A stretch of 64,000 nucleotides of DNA. Source: Cotesia glomerata. Its lineage: Eukaryota > Arthropoda > Insecta > Hymenoptera > Braconidae. The notes beneath the pieces were generated by a model. The model saw only the letters and a program-made list of their open reading frames with translations. It did not search any database and had not been told where the DNA came from. The stretch covers positions 25,742,270-25,806,269 of the forward strand of contig NC_058164.1 of assembly GCF_020080835.1 (NCBI RefSeq). Reading direction: 5' to 3'. The translations under genes were made by a program, and so were the position numbers. Of this stretch, positions 11,167-21,936 are shown piece by piece. The stretch's first letter is position 1. Every line of letters starts with the position of its first letter.

Positions 11167-13291
11167 CGCTGATAGAAGGTTTAAGTATAGAGTACTATTA
11201 CTGATTTTAGTAACAAAATTTTTGGTTATTTATTTTGGTTTATTAAATAATGATTTTTATTAAATTAAACTGTATTTTCTTAATTATTGATATTTTTAAA
11301 GATATAAGCTCATCCCGATGTTATACGCATCAAGAGCTTTCATTTGAATACCCACATGCATTTTTGATATATTTTTCATAAATACATATATATGTATATG
11401 TATAATATATAAATATATAAAATATATGAAAAATTGATGTGGGTACTCAAATAAAAGGCCTTGATGATTGTAACATCGGGATGAGCTTATGTCTTTAAAA
11501 ATGTCAATAATTAAGAAAGTACAGAGGAATTTAAGAAATATCTTGTGAACTATTTACATTTTTAAAAATACAAGTTCATTCTGATGTTACACTTATCGAG
11601 ATCTTTAATTGGAGTACCCACATCAATTTTTCATATATTTTATATATTTATATATTATATATATATATATGTATATATGAAAAATATATTAAAAATGCAT
11701 AAGGTAGTCAAATGAAAGCTCTTGATAAATGTAACATCGGGATGAGCTTATATCTTTAAAAATGTAAATAGTTAATAAATCACAGTGCAATTTAATAAAT
11801 ATCTTGTGAGCTATTAATATATTTAAATATATAAGCTCATCCTAATGTTATACTCATCAAGAGCTTTCATTCAAGTACCCACATCAATTTTTCATTTATT
11901 TATATATTTATATATATTATACATATGTATATATGAGAAATATATCAAAAATGCATGTGGGTACTCAAATGAAAGCTTTTGATGAGAGTAACATCAGAAT
12001 GAGCTTATATCTTTAAAAATATCAATAGTTCACAAGATATTTGTTAAAATGCCTTGTATTTTCTTAAATATTGACATTTTTAAAGATATAAGCTCATTCT
12101 GATGTTAAACTCATCAAGAGCTTTAATTTGAGTACCCACATCAATTTTTCATATATTTTATATATTTATATATTATATATATATGTATATATGAAAAATA
12201 TATTAAAAATGCATAAGGTAGTCAAATGAAAGCTCTTGATAAATGTAACATCGGGATGAGCTTATATCTTTAAAAATGTAAATAGTTAATAAATCACAGT
12301 GCAATTTAATAAATATCTTGTGAGCTATTAATATATTTAAATATATAAGCTCATCCTAATGTTATACTCATCAAGAGCTTTCATTCAAGTACCCACATCA
12401 ATTTTTCATTTATTTATATATTTATATATATTATACATATGTATATATGAGAAATATATCAAAAATGCATGTGGGTACTCAAATGAAAGCTTTTGATGAG
12501 AGTAACATCAGAATGAGCTTATATCTTTAAAAATATCAATAGTTCACAAGATATTTGTTAGAATGCCTTGTACTTTCTTAAGTATTGAAATTTTTAACGA
12601 TATAAGTTCATTCCGATTTTAAACTCATCAAGAGCTTTAATTTGAGTACCCACATGCATTTTTATATATTTTTCATATATTCATATATATATATATATAT
12701 ATATAAAATATATGAAAAATTGATGTGGGTACTCAAATGAAAGCTCTTGATGAATCTAACATCAGGATGAGCTTATATCTTTAAAAATGTCAAGAGTTTA
12801 CAAGATACAAGCCCATTTTTTAATTATGTATCTAGAGATAATTTTCGAATTCAGCCTAAATAATCATAATAAATTATCTAGAATGCTATGAAACTTCAAA
12901 AAGGCACAAATTTAAAACCTTCGCAATGACACTAAATTTCCCTAAAAATTTTTTATTCTCTTAATAATAAAGATCATCGATATATTAAAAATTTGTTTAA
13001 TTTTAAATTTCATAGTTTTAAAAAATTCTAATTCAAGATTCTTTTCTTTATATAATACCTTATATTTTTACTCAAAATTATTTATTTTAATTATTTCAAT
13101 TTTAACTTCAAAAATTATATACCCTAAAATTAGTTAAAAAAATTAATTTATTTAATTCTAACAAACGATTTATTGCGTAGCAATAAATCATTTATTAAAT
13201 ACTACTAAAAATTTATTTAGTAGAAATAAATAAGCTTTAATAAATAATTTATTAACCATCACTCAAATCTTACTAAATCCTTTTACAATTG
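11167..13291. mobile_element. TIR element (CACTGATAGAAG type) carrying a nested palindromic array
   Basis: The left end, CGCTGATAGAAGG at 11167, matches the TIR of the complete element at 47757-48249; so does the following 'gattttagtaacaaaat' stretch. The right end (13279-13291) is a decayed match to CCTTCTATCAGTG, preceded by sequence homologous to 48.0-48.2 kb. Both ends are flanked by TA (11165-11166 and 13292-13293), consistent with a TA target duplication as in Tc1/mariner-type non-autonomous elements. No transposase is present. A Family B array interrupts the middle. Confidence 0.65.
11245..12870. repeat. Family B palindromic array (5), nested
   Basis: About six inverted-repeat modules lie inside the TIR element. 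Two blocks (about 11640-12050 and 12140-12550) are almost identical over 400 bp, a recent tandem duplication. It ends with 'tatctagagataattttcg' and 'ctatgaaacttcaaaaagg', as at 59.73 kb. Confidence 0.88.
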
Positions 13292-13293
13292 TA

Positions 13294-13601
13294 AAAATAA
13301 TAAATCCAAGATGCCTTCTAAAATTCTAAACTTTCTTTTAAATAAGCATTTTATCACCCGAGAATTTACTAAGGACTCTTCTAAGAATAGAACAATTACC
13401 ATCTTAAAATTCATACTTTTGCATTATCTTTTCACGCAGGTATACGCTTACAATCTTACCTCTGTACAATTACCATTTCCCCCCAAAAGTGTCCTGTTAA
13501 GTAAAACTTAACCATAAAATAAAATATTTCAGTCTTAATTTTTCCCTGTGAGTGTACACGTGTTGTAAAAATTTATAAAAATAAAAAAAAAAATTAGTAA
13601 A
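13294..13601 (+). repeat. Leader of the intact coiled-coil ORF
   Basis: Conserved with the minus-strand copies at 8.28-8.6 kb and 10.97-11.16 kb. It contains a possible splice acceptor, TTTTCACGCAG|GTATACGC, near 13440, and a 66-codon upstream open frame (13311-13511) that is not conserved in the other copies and is probably not translated. The leader ends in 'aaaaaaaaattagtaaaATG'. Confidence 0.6.
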
Positions 13602-14624
13602 ATGGAAATCGATCAATTTGACGGAATTCAAAAAAGATTGCAATTAATTCTCGCGGGAATAAACAAAGTCCGTGACGATTTAGATTTAGACAAAGAACAA
13701 TTAAAGAGTAATGTTAAAAAAATCGGTAGTGAAGTTAATAAAATAGAACGAAGCTTTAAAAGCGAAGAATTTGAATTAGTAGACTTGATTTTGGAAGAAG
13801 TGACGTTAATAAAAGAAGAAATGAGGAGTGGGAGGGAGGAAATGAAGGTTGAGATACAAAAACTCAGCGAATCGGTCGCGAAGCTCGATAAAAAGTGCCG
13901 GAGAATCAACGACGACTCGGAGGATCTTCATGTTCGTCTAAACTCGGCTTTAGATGAGGCGAAAGTTGCCGAAGAGCGATTGGAAGAAGAGAGGGGGAAG
14001 AATGACGTCAGCGCGGAGCTGGTGGGGAGACTCAAGGAAAGGGAGCGGCAGCTGGAAGAGAAGCTGGAGGGGATGAGTAAGAAGATGGCGGAGCTCAACA
14101 AAATGTCGGAGAAGACTCAGGTCTCTTTTAGCGAGTCCAAGTCCCAAGAAACTTGGCTCAAAGGCGAGAATTTCGTGATTAAGGACTATAAAGTCTCTGA
14201 AGAGGTTAGAGAGGTTGAATTCAATTTTAAGAAGTTTGGGGAGCAGGATAAAATTGTTAGAAGGACTGATGAGGTTGCGGGTTGGAACTGGCTCGAGAAA
14301 ATGGAGGACAGGATGACCAATATTGTTATTAAGGGTTTGAAGGTTCAGGAGGATAATATTGTGGAGCAGGTTAGTCAGTTTATTGAATTGAAGCTTAATG
14401 CGCAGATTAAGGTTCTTGCGGCTAAGTATTTTGAAGGTAAGGATAAAGAGAGGGCGCTGCTGGTTAAGTTGGAGAGCGAAGAAGATGTCGAGGAGGTTAT
14501 GCGCAGGCACAAGTTTGGAATGGACGGGATTTTTATAGAGTATGGTGAAATGACGCCGCAGAGGGAGCTGCGGAAGCAGTTGAAGATTATTGTTGAGAAA
14601 CAATTGAAACATACTAATAGTTAG
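13602..14624 (+). CDS. Coiled-coil protein resembling LINE-1-type ORF1
   Basis: Intact 340-residue frame. Residues about 20-190 are charged, heptad-like and rich in K/E, a long coiled coil (VTLIKEEMRSGREEM, KCRRINDDSED, ELVGRLKERERQLEEK). Residues about 230-330 read like the RNA-recognition domain of L1-type ORF1 proteins (RMTNIVIKGLKVQED, LVKLESEEDVEEVM, IFIEYGEMTPQRELRKQL). ORF1 proteins trimerise and bind element RNA. No reverse transcriptase or endonuclease frame follows, so the element is incomplete or the gene has been separated from it. A polyadenylation-like AATAAA lies just after the stop. A broken paralogue lies head to head at 10.3 kb. G+C is clearly higher than in its surroundings, typical of coding DNA here. 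Assignment rests on pattern, not alignment. Confidence 0.65.
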   Translation: MEIDQFDGIQKRLQLILAGINKVRDDLDLDKEQLKSNVKKIGSEVNKIERSFKSEEFELVDLILEEVTLIKEEMRSGREEMKVEIQKLSESVAKLDKKCRRINDDSEDLHVRLNSALDEAKVAEERLEEERGKNDVSAELVGRLKERERQLEEKLEGMSKKMAELNKMSEKTQVSFSESKSQETWLKGENFVIKDYKVSEEVREVEFNFKKFGEQDKIVRRTDEVAGWNWLEKMEDRMTNIVIKGLKVQEDNIVEQVSQFIELKLNAQIKVLAAKYFEGKDKERALLVKLESEEDVEEVMRRHKFGMDGIFIEYGEMTPQRELRKQLKIIVEKQLKHTNS

Positions 14625-15432
14625 ATTTAAATGTGGAATTTTTGAGGTTGTAATTATTGGAGAAAAATAAAATTATTTTTATTTTTAAATATTTATTTAT
14701 ACATTTTTTTATTTCTTAATTTAGTAAATTTTTTTTGTAGAAAAAAATTATTTTTATTTTTAAATTAATTTTTTTTCTCAATTTTTTTGTTCTTAAGTTA
14801 CTATTTTTTATTTTTTTTAGTAATAAAAAATTATTTAAATTTTTTAATTTATTTTTTATTTAAATAAATTTATTTTTGATTTAATATTTTTATTGTAACT
14901 TTTTTTCACAAAAATAATTTTGATTTGTAAATAATTAATTTTTTTAAATAAATTTATTTTTGATTTAATATTTTTATTGTAAAATTTTTTTTTGTGTAAA
15001 AAAATTATTTTTATTTTTATTTCAATAAATTTGTCTTTAATTTAATATTCTTATTGTAAAATTTTTAATTATATTTAAGACGATAGTTTAAGTTGTAAAT
15101 TTGTATTTAATTAAATAAATTTTTTAAATCATAATTTAATATAGTTATTATTGTAATTAAAACATGCCAATTGTTTAATTTAAAAGTGGAATTTTGGAGA
15201 TTTTTATTATTGAAGAATAATAAATTTATTTTTATTTTTAAATATTTATTAATAAATTTTTTTATTCTTAATATAGTGGAAAACAATTATTTTAATTTGT
15301 AAATAATTAATTCTTACTTAAATAAATTTAATTAATCAATTTTTTTATCACAATTTAATATAGTTATTATTTTAATTAAATTAAATTTTACAGGCTCGAA
15401 TATTTATAATATAATAATATTTATTCCTAATA
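14625..15432. other. 3' flank of the coiled-coil ORF
   Basis: AT-rich. A phrase near the ORF end (TGGAATTTTTGAGG ... AATAAA ATTATTTTTATTTTTAAAT) recurs at about 15185-15260, suggesting duplicated 3' ends. No coding content is seen until the AMT stop codon. Confidence 0.5.
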
Positions 15433-18400
15433 TTATTTAGCTTTAGTGTAATAATTAGGTTTAATAAAGGGCATTTTCGTTACAGTGGCTTTCCAAGTTT
15501 TTCCTCTAACTTCAACTAATAAATTTGTACCAGCTTTGGAAAAATTCGGAGGTACATAGCCCATAGCAATAGACTTCCCAAGAGTAGGACTGGGACCTCC
15601 AGAAGTGACCACGCCAATTTTCTCTCCAGATTCGGTGAGTATAGAAGAGTTTTCTCGGGCCGGCGGGCCCTGGTTTATCGTAAGTCCGACTCGTTTCTTC
15701 TGAACTCCTTGTTCAATTTGGGAAATTATTATTTCAGCTCCAGGGAAGTTTGCTTCCTGACGTCTGCGTTTTCCTGCAAATTTTATACCAAAATTTAGTT
15801 ATTTGACCTCAACTCTCTACAAAGGAGCAGATTTAGTGATCATGCGCCACCTTTTGGAAGTTTGAAACACTTTTGATCAAATAAATTACCGATTTTTGGG
15901 TTTTAGTTTAAATATCAATTTTTTTCACGTAACTGAGATAAATTTTTAGTATATAAAGGATTAATTAACAAGTAATTTATTAGAAAATAATTAAATAAAT
16001 ATTTATTCATAGGAAAGTATTTCTTAAACATTCCTGCTGATTTTTGAGGTTTATTTATGAAATTTTTTATTTTTATGTGATTTATAGAAAATATTAATAA
16101 TAATTAATTGTATTACGGATGAAAATTAGTTGATTAATCTGAAGAAAGACAGATGAGGGCTTTGGAAAAATTTTTATACCTAAATTTAGTTATTTGACCT
16201 TAATTATCTACAAAGGAGCAGATTTAGCGATCATGCCCCACCTTTTGGAAGTTTGAAACACTTTTGATCAAATAAATTACACGATTTTTGGGTTTTAGTT
16301 TAAATATAAATTTTTTTCACGTAAATGAGATAAATTTTTAGTATTTAAAAGGATTAATTAACAAGTGATTTATTTGAAAATAATTGAATAAATATTTATT
16401 CATAGGAAAGTATTTCTTAAACATTCCTGCTGATTTTTGAGTTTTATTTTTGAAATTTTTTATTTTTATGTGATTTATAGAAAATATTAATGATAATTGA
16501 TGATGATAGTGCATTATTATTTACTTTTTACTTTTCATATTTTATATATGATTATATATTTATACCATATACTTTTGTATTAAATAATTGTATCCGTGAT
16601 GGCCGCAAGGAGCCTAGACTCTATGGCCAAATAACAATAAATAAATAAATAAATAATTAATTGTATCACGGATGAAAATTAGGCCATTAATCTAAAAAAA
16701 GACGGATAAGGGCTTTAGAAGAATTTTTATACCGAAATTTAGTTATTTGACCTTAACTATCTACATAGGAGCAGATTTAGCGATCATGCGCCACCTGTTG
16801 GAAGTTTGCAACACTTTTGATCAAATAAATTACACGATTTTTGGGTTTTAGTTTAAATATCAATTTTTTTCACGTATATGAGATAAATTTTTAGTATTTA
16901 AAAAGATTAATTAACAAATGATTTATTAGAAAATAATTGAATAAATATTTCTTAATAGGAAATTATTTCTTAAACATTCCTGCTGATTTTTGAGGTTTAT
17001 TTATGAAATTTTTTATTTTTATGTGATTTATAGAAAATATTAATGATAATTAATTGTATCACGGATGAAAATTAGGTCATTAATCTAAAAAAAGACGGAT
17101 AAGGGCTTTGGAAAAATTTTTATACCTAAATTTAGTTATTTGACCTTAACTCTCTACAAAGGAGCAGATTTAGCGATCGTGCGCCACCTGTTGGAAGTTT
17201 TCAACACTTTTGATCAAATAAATTACCGATTTTTGGGTTTTAGTTTAAATATCAATTTTTTTCACGTAACTGACAAAAATTTTTAGTATTTAAAAAGATT
17301 AATTAACAAATGATTTATTAGAAAATAATTAAAAAAATATTTCTTAATAGGAAATTATTTCTTAAACATTGTTTTGTACCAAATATTTCTTACTATTTAA
17401 TAACCCATTTTAAAATATTTATATTTTTAAATTTTTATATCACAAAAATCAGAGTTTAACAAAAAGAACATTTGTAAAATTGGACAATGAGAAAAATAGT
17501 GGGGGTAGAAAGGTTGAGATGTTCTCTAACGTTTAACCTACAATATAATTAGACACGTCGCAAACAAACAATATGGCGGCTCAGCGACACACATTGATAT
17601 GTGTACAGGTGTCGCTGTTGCTCTTACTAATCTATAGACATAACTGTTGGCTAGTGTCCAGCCATCTACCGACAAATTCTCCTAATAAATATTTATTAAC
17701 TATTAATAAATGTTGTTTGGTGGTAACAAATATTTATTTAAACATTCCTCGGCCTTTGTTACCATCAACAATATTTATTTAATATAACCAACTAACTTAT
17801 TTCACTTTAATAAATAGTTTTAATTATTAAACAATATATTTTGCTCCCAAAGTTTTAAAAAATCATTTATATTACTCCCTAATAATTCTATATACTATCT
17901 ATTAACAAAAATTTTTACCAATAAGCCAAGTAAGCCCAGCTTCAACCGGTGTTGTTTCTTCATTAATATCATGACCATATAAACACAAACCAGCTTCTAA
18001 CCTAAAAAATTAATTAAAAATTATTAAACTTCTCAATTATCTTACAAAAAAATTTTTCTACTAACCTCAAACTATCTCTAGCGCCAAGACCAGCCATCTT
18101 AACCTCTTGCTGCCCAAGAATCATCTCCATAACATCCTCAGCATGTCTCCCCTTGAAAGAAATCTCAAACCCGTCTTCCCCAGTGTACCCACACCTAGTA
18201 ATCCTCACATTAATCTTCTTAGCTTGCGTCTCAACAGAATTCATAAAATAAACTTCATCTAGATTAACTTCAACAAGCTTCTGGAGCACATTTGCCGCTT
18301 CAGGACCCTGAAGCGCAACTAATCCTTGTTCCAGAGGGTCCAGGTACTCTAACTGCACTCGTCTTCCTCTTTTATCAAACTCATCCTGGAAAACAAGAAA

Positions 18401-21361
18401 AAAATTGAAGCTATCCCAGATAGCAAAATGACGTATTAAGTTATTCCGAATGAGCTCAGATTTCTGATTTGGACGTCAGAGTCTACGTCTAAAAGACGTC
18501 TTTAAGACCTTCTGAAGAGGTCGAATGCGCCGCTTATTGTAGACTTTAAGAACTCATCAAAACGAGCTCTTTTTTCTGAACTCGCACAGATGAATGATTT
18601 TTTATCTCTATACGCTATTATAATGATAACAATAATAAGAACACAACAAAAATAATATTAATAATAATAATAATAATAAAAGTAAATTATGAAAAATAAT
18701 TCAGAGTTTCATGAAGCACCGATGCTGATTTCGAATGTTTATTATTTTAGCTAGACCTAATATTGTCGGTTTAAAGAGAGAAAGTGAAAATCGCAATTGC
18801 CTTAACTAAGATTTGAACCCGAGTCGCGCGCGTGCTAGATCGATACCTAACCCCCTACGCTGTTCAAACGATATGTCGTTACACATCTCATTATTCTTAT
18901 AAGCTAAGTTTATATAGTGATGAAATGTTGCGATCATTGTCTATATTATTTATTCTATTTGATACTGTGTATCGATAGAGAAAAAGTAACTTTTACGAAT
19001 ATTTATATACTAAAAAATATTCAAAAGTCTACCTGTAATATTTTTTTAAATAGTCTATATAAATTTTGTTTACTTTTCACAATATAAAATCTAATAGATA
19101 AATTAATGAATATTAAAAATTCAACAATAATTAATAAGTATATAGTTATAAGATATCGTTAAATTCGAATAAAATGTTTAAAATTGATACATGCAAAGTA
19201 TTCCTTAAATGTAGAAAGTTCACATAATTTTTTCAGATTAGAATCCAATTTTATTATTTTATCTAAATTAGTTTGATTACGAACCAGATTTTAACATTAT
19301 TGCCTATTACTTCATAATATAATTTAAAATTTTTGAAAAATTTAATTAACCTGGATTAAGAGAAATGAGTTAACCTATGCCAAGTGTATATCTATATATT
19401 AATCTATTCAAATTGTTTTAAATCATTTAATTCGAATTATTTTTAATCATTTTCAATTTAATTTCTCAATCAGGAAAGTAATAAATGAAAAATGAATAAG
19501 ATTTTGACAGCTTTATATTAAAAAGAAATTTGTGTTTTTGTTTATAATGTCTATATATAAGCTCATTATACGCAACTCAAAAAGAAGTCCAAAAAAGGGA
19601 CTCAGTTAGATGTCAGAAAATTGACTCCAAACTTATAAGTTCATTAAGAGCTCTTAGTTCTGACCTCGTAAAAAAGAGCTCCTTAAGACGTCACATTAGG
19701 ACTTCTATAAGAAGTTTTTTAAAAGACTTCATACTGAAATCTTTATGACTTGGATGCTGACTGGGTATATTAGATAAAATGCGGAATAATTAGAGGAACT
19801 TTTAAAGATGAAGTTTCATTTGAAACAACCTTGCGTTGGTTGAACAAATTAATGTCGCAGTCCCTGCGACCGGCGTTAGACACCACGTAGAAGCGATCTT
19901 CAGCATCCTTGGTGATGATAAGGTCGTCCAGGATCCCGCCCTGGTCGTTGGTGAAGACAGTAAGCGTAGAGCCGCCAGGTTTTAAGTTTTTTAAGTCTGC
20001 AGTGGTTAGACTCTCGAGGAACTCTCCGAATTTCGGCCCCAGACTATTGTCTGGAGCATATGGCCGACGTCGAACAACGAGGCTTGAGTTCTTGTGTGCT
20101 GGTGCGAGACTGCTATCGCTCCTTTGTATTGGACTGGTAGAAGCCATCCGGCAAAGTCCACGATTTTTCCTTAAAATATATGTACAATTTTTAGAAGAAT
20201 AATTGTAACACTGATAGAAGAATTTAGGGAGTAATATATAAAATTTTGGGAGCAAAATATATTGTTTAATAATTAAAACTATTTATTAAAGTGAAATAAG
20301 TTAGTTGGTTATATTAAATAAATATTGTTGATGGTAAGAAAGGCCGAGGAATGTTTAAATAAATATTTGTTACCACCAAACAACATTTATTAATAGTTAA
20401 TAAATATTTATTAGGAGAATTTGTCGGTAGATGGCTGGACACTAGCCAACAGTTATGTCTATAGATTAGTAAGAGCAACAGCGACACCTGTACACATATC
20501 AATGTGTGTCGCTGAGCCGCCATATTGTTTGTTTGCGACGTGTCTAATTATATTGTAGGTTAAACGTTAGAGAACATCTCAACCTATCTACCCCCACTAT
20601 TTTTCTCATTGTCCAATTTTACAAATGTTCTTTTTGTTAAACTCTGATTTTTGTGATATAAAAATTTAAAAATATGAGCCTAGCTGAAATATATCATTAT
20701 TAACTATTTAAATATCCCTATTAAATATTTTAAAATGGGTTATTAAATAGTAAGAAATATTTGGTACAAAACAATGTTTAAGATATAATTTCCTATTAAG
20801 AAATATTTATTTAATTATTTTCTAATAAATCACTTGTTAATTAATCTTTTTAAATACTAAAAATTTTTGTCAGTTGCGTGAAAAAAATTGATATTTAAAC
20901 TAAAACCCAAAAATCGTGTAATTTATTTGATCAAAAGTGTTGCAAACTTCCAACAGGTGGCGCATGATCGCTAAATCTGCTCCTTTGTAGATAGTTAAGG
21001 TCAAATAACTAAATTTAGGTATAAAAATTTTTCCAAAGCCCTTATCTGTCTTTTTTTAGATTAATGACTTAATTTTCATCCGTGATACAATAATTGTCAT
21101 GATTATTTTTTATAAATCACATAAAAATAATAAATTTAATAATTAAACCTCAAAAATCCTTCTATCAGTGTAAAAAAAAACTTTTTTAAAATTAAACTAA
21201 CCTTGGTTCTGAACATGAAAATCATATAGGCAAGTTCTTCTAGCGGTCGATTGTTCTCGCACACTTTTGAGGTTAAAACTGTCAGAGGTTACAATTTTCT
21301 TACAACGAAACAAAAATGAAGAACGAGAGGAATGTTTGAGATGATTGATGAGGTTAAACAT
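15433..21361 (-). CDS. AMT: Aminomethyltransferase, T-protein of the glycine cleavage system
   Basis: Mitochondrial enzyme that takes the aminomethyl group from lipoylated H-protein and passes the one-carbon unit to tetrahydrofolate, releasing ammonia. Exons: 21202-21361 (start), 19830-20169, 18066-18385, 17919-18001 and 15433-15773 (stop TAA). Phases agree at every junction and the product is about 414 residues, normal for the family. The first 40 residues are basic and hydroxylated, a likely mitochondrial presequence, followed by LYDFHVQN. Later come GKIVDFAGW, ASLFDVGHMLQT, GGILDDLI (site of the family's key aspartate), YVVSNAG, TRCGYTGEDGFEIS, ARDSLRLEAGLCLYGHD, MGYVP and the C-terminal TKMPFIKPNYYT. 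Exon 2 as given has a one-base frameshift in a GGGG run at about 20037-20040; five Gs would restore the frame. Three of the four introns are dominated by mobile elements. Confidence 0.93.
15778..17880 (+). mobile_element. Family A element, four-module copy (AMT intron 4)
   Basis: About four tandem copies of a 390-394-bp module (marker phrases GGAGCAGATTTAGCGATC and CAACACTTTTGATCAAATAA) lead into a unique core ending near 'caatatattttgctcccaaa'. The core contains 'aacaatATGGCGGCTCAGCG' and a 69-codon open frame (17573-17782, MAAQRHTLICVQ...) repeated almost unchanged in three other copies. The protein is hydrophobic and has no recognisable domain. Terminal repeats are worn in this copy. One module is interrupted by a separate insertion at about 16.5-16.66 kb. 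Confidence 0.75.
16490..16662 (+). mobile_element. Short retroelement-like 3' end inside Family A module
   Basis: Extra DNA absent from the other modules ends in 'gatggccgcaaggagcctag' ... (AATA)n, typical of LINE/SINE 3' ends with a short A-rich microsatellite. Flanks repeat AATTGTATC-like sequence. A related phrase occurs at about 49290. Confidence 0.5.
18412..19768. mobile_element. CCCAG-ended element filling AMT intron 2
   Basis: The intron between exons 2 and 3 is almost all one repeat. It starts TCCCAGATAGCAAAATGACG and ends in 'atgctgactgggtata', imperfect inverted ends. Both end regions are dense in GACGTC/GAGCTC words ('acgtctaaaagacgtc', 'gagctcttagttctgacctc'). The middle is AT-rich and carries a tRNA-like head. 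No protein is encoded. Confidence 0.55.
18806..18868 (-). other. tRNA-like segment (SINE head or pseudo-tRNA)
   Basis: On the minus strand an A-box-like TTAGGTATCGATCTAGC is followed by a B-box-like GGGTTCAAATC. A complete cloverleaf cannot be drawn with confidence, so it is called tRNA-derived rather than a tRNA gene. Confidence 0.4.
20209..21170 (-). mobile_element. Family A element, single-module complete copy (AMT intron 1)
   Basis: Perfect 12-bp terminal inverted repeats, CACTGATAGAAG (20209-20220) and CTTCTATCAGTG (21159-21170), bound a 962-bp element. It contains one 392-bp-type module and the core with the 69-codon frame (20314-20523, minus). No transposase is present, so it is non-autonomous. 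It is the cleanest copy for defining the family. Confidence 0.82.
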
Positions 21362-21936
21362 GATCGACTCAGACTGACGTGATGTTGATTAATCAAGAAG
21401 AAAGAGCGTCCAATTTGTTAACAAAATCATTCGCTCAAAGTCGTACATTTACTAATACACTTACTTTGCATATTTATCTCGTGAGTGTTGAGATAATAAA
21501 CTGCCAGTGCGATAAACTCGCCTCGTTTTTTATTATTATCGATTTGTGCAGTGTTTTGATACTCTGAGGTCATACGCTTGATTATTTGCAATTGAACAAG
21601 AAAAATTAACTTCAATTATTAATCAAGAATAAAATGTTATCTTCTCGATTTAAGATAATTAAAAATTAAATTTTTAATTATTAAAACAATATTTTTAAGT
21701 ACTAAAAAAAAATTTTTAATACATTGCAGTACTTACCTTTAAAATCATACAATTATAAGTCTATATATAAATATATAAATTTATATTTATTTTTTTATTT
21801 TTTTTGGCTGAGAAGCAGAATATCAAATATTGAAAATATTCATTAGCTTACGCCGGGATCGAACCCGGTCTAATGCTTTGGTAAACAAGAGCCGGCTTCA
21901 ATAGGCTACTACGCACTATAATCATTAAATATTACT
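21362..21936 (-). promoter_or_regulatory. AMT 5' flank
   Basis: Upstream of the AMT start. The open frames 21379-21567 (+) and 21427-21615 (-) overlap here and look accidental. No clear TATA box. The likely promoter lies here by position only. Confidence 0.3.
21848..21916 (-). other. tRNA-like segment
   Basis: Minus strand: A-box-like TAGCCTATTGAAGCCGGC, then B-box-like GGTTCGATCCC in a good T-arm (CCGGG/CCCGG). The middle does not give a normal anticodon stem. It is probably a tRNA-derived SINE head. Confidence 0.45.

Noticed and set aside
11167..13291. Autonomous transposon
   Set aside because: No transposase frame anywhere between the ends; only a palindromic array and AT-rich DNA.
13628..14612. 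Minus-strand open frames of 93 and 220 codons
   Set aside because: Shadows of the intact coiled-coil ORF; leucine-rich and without domain character.
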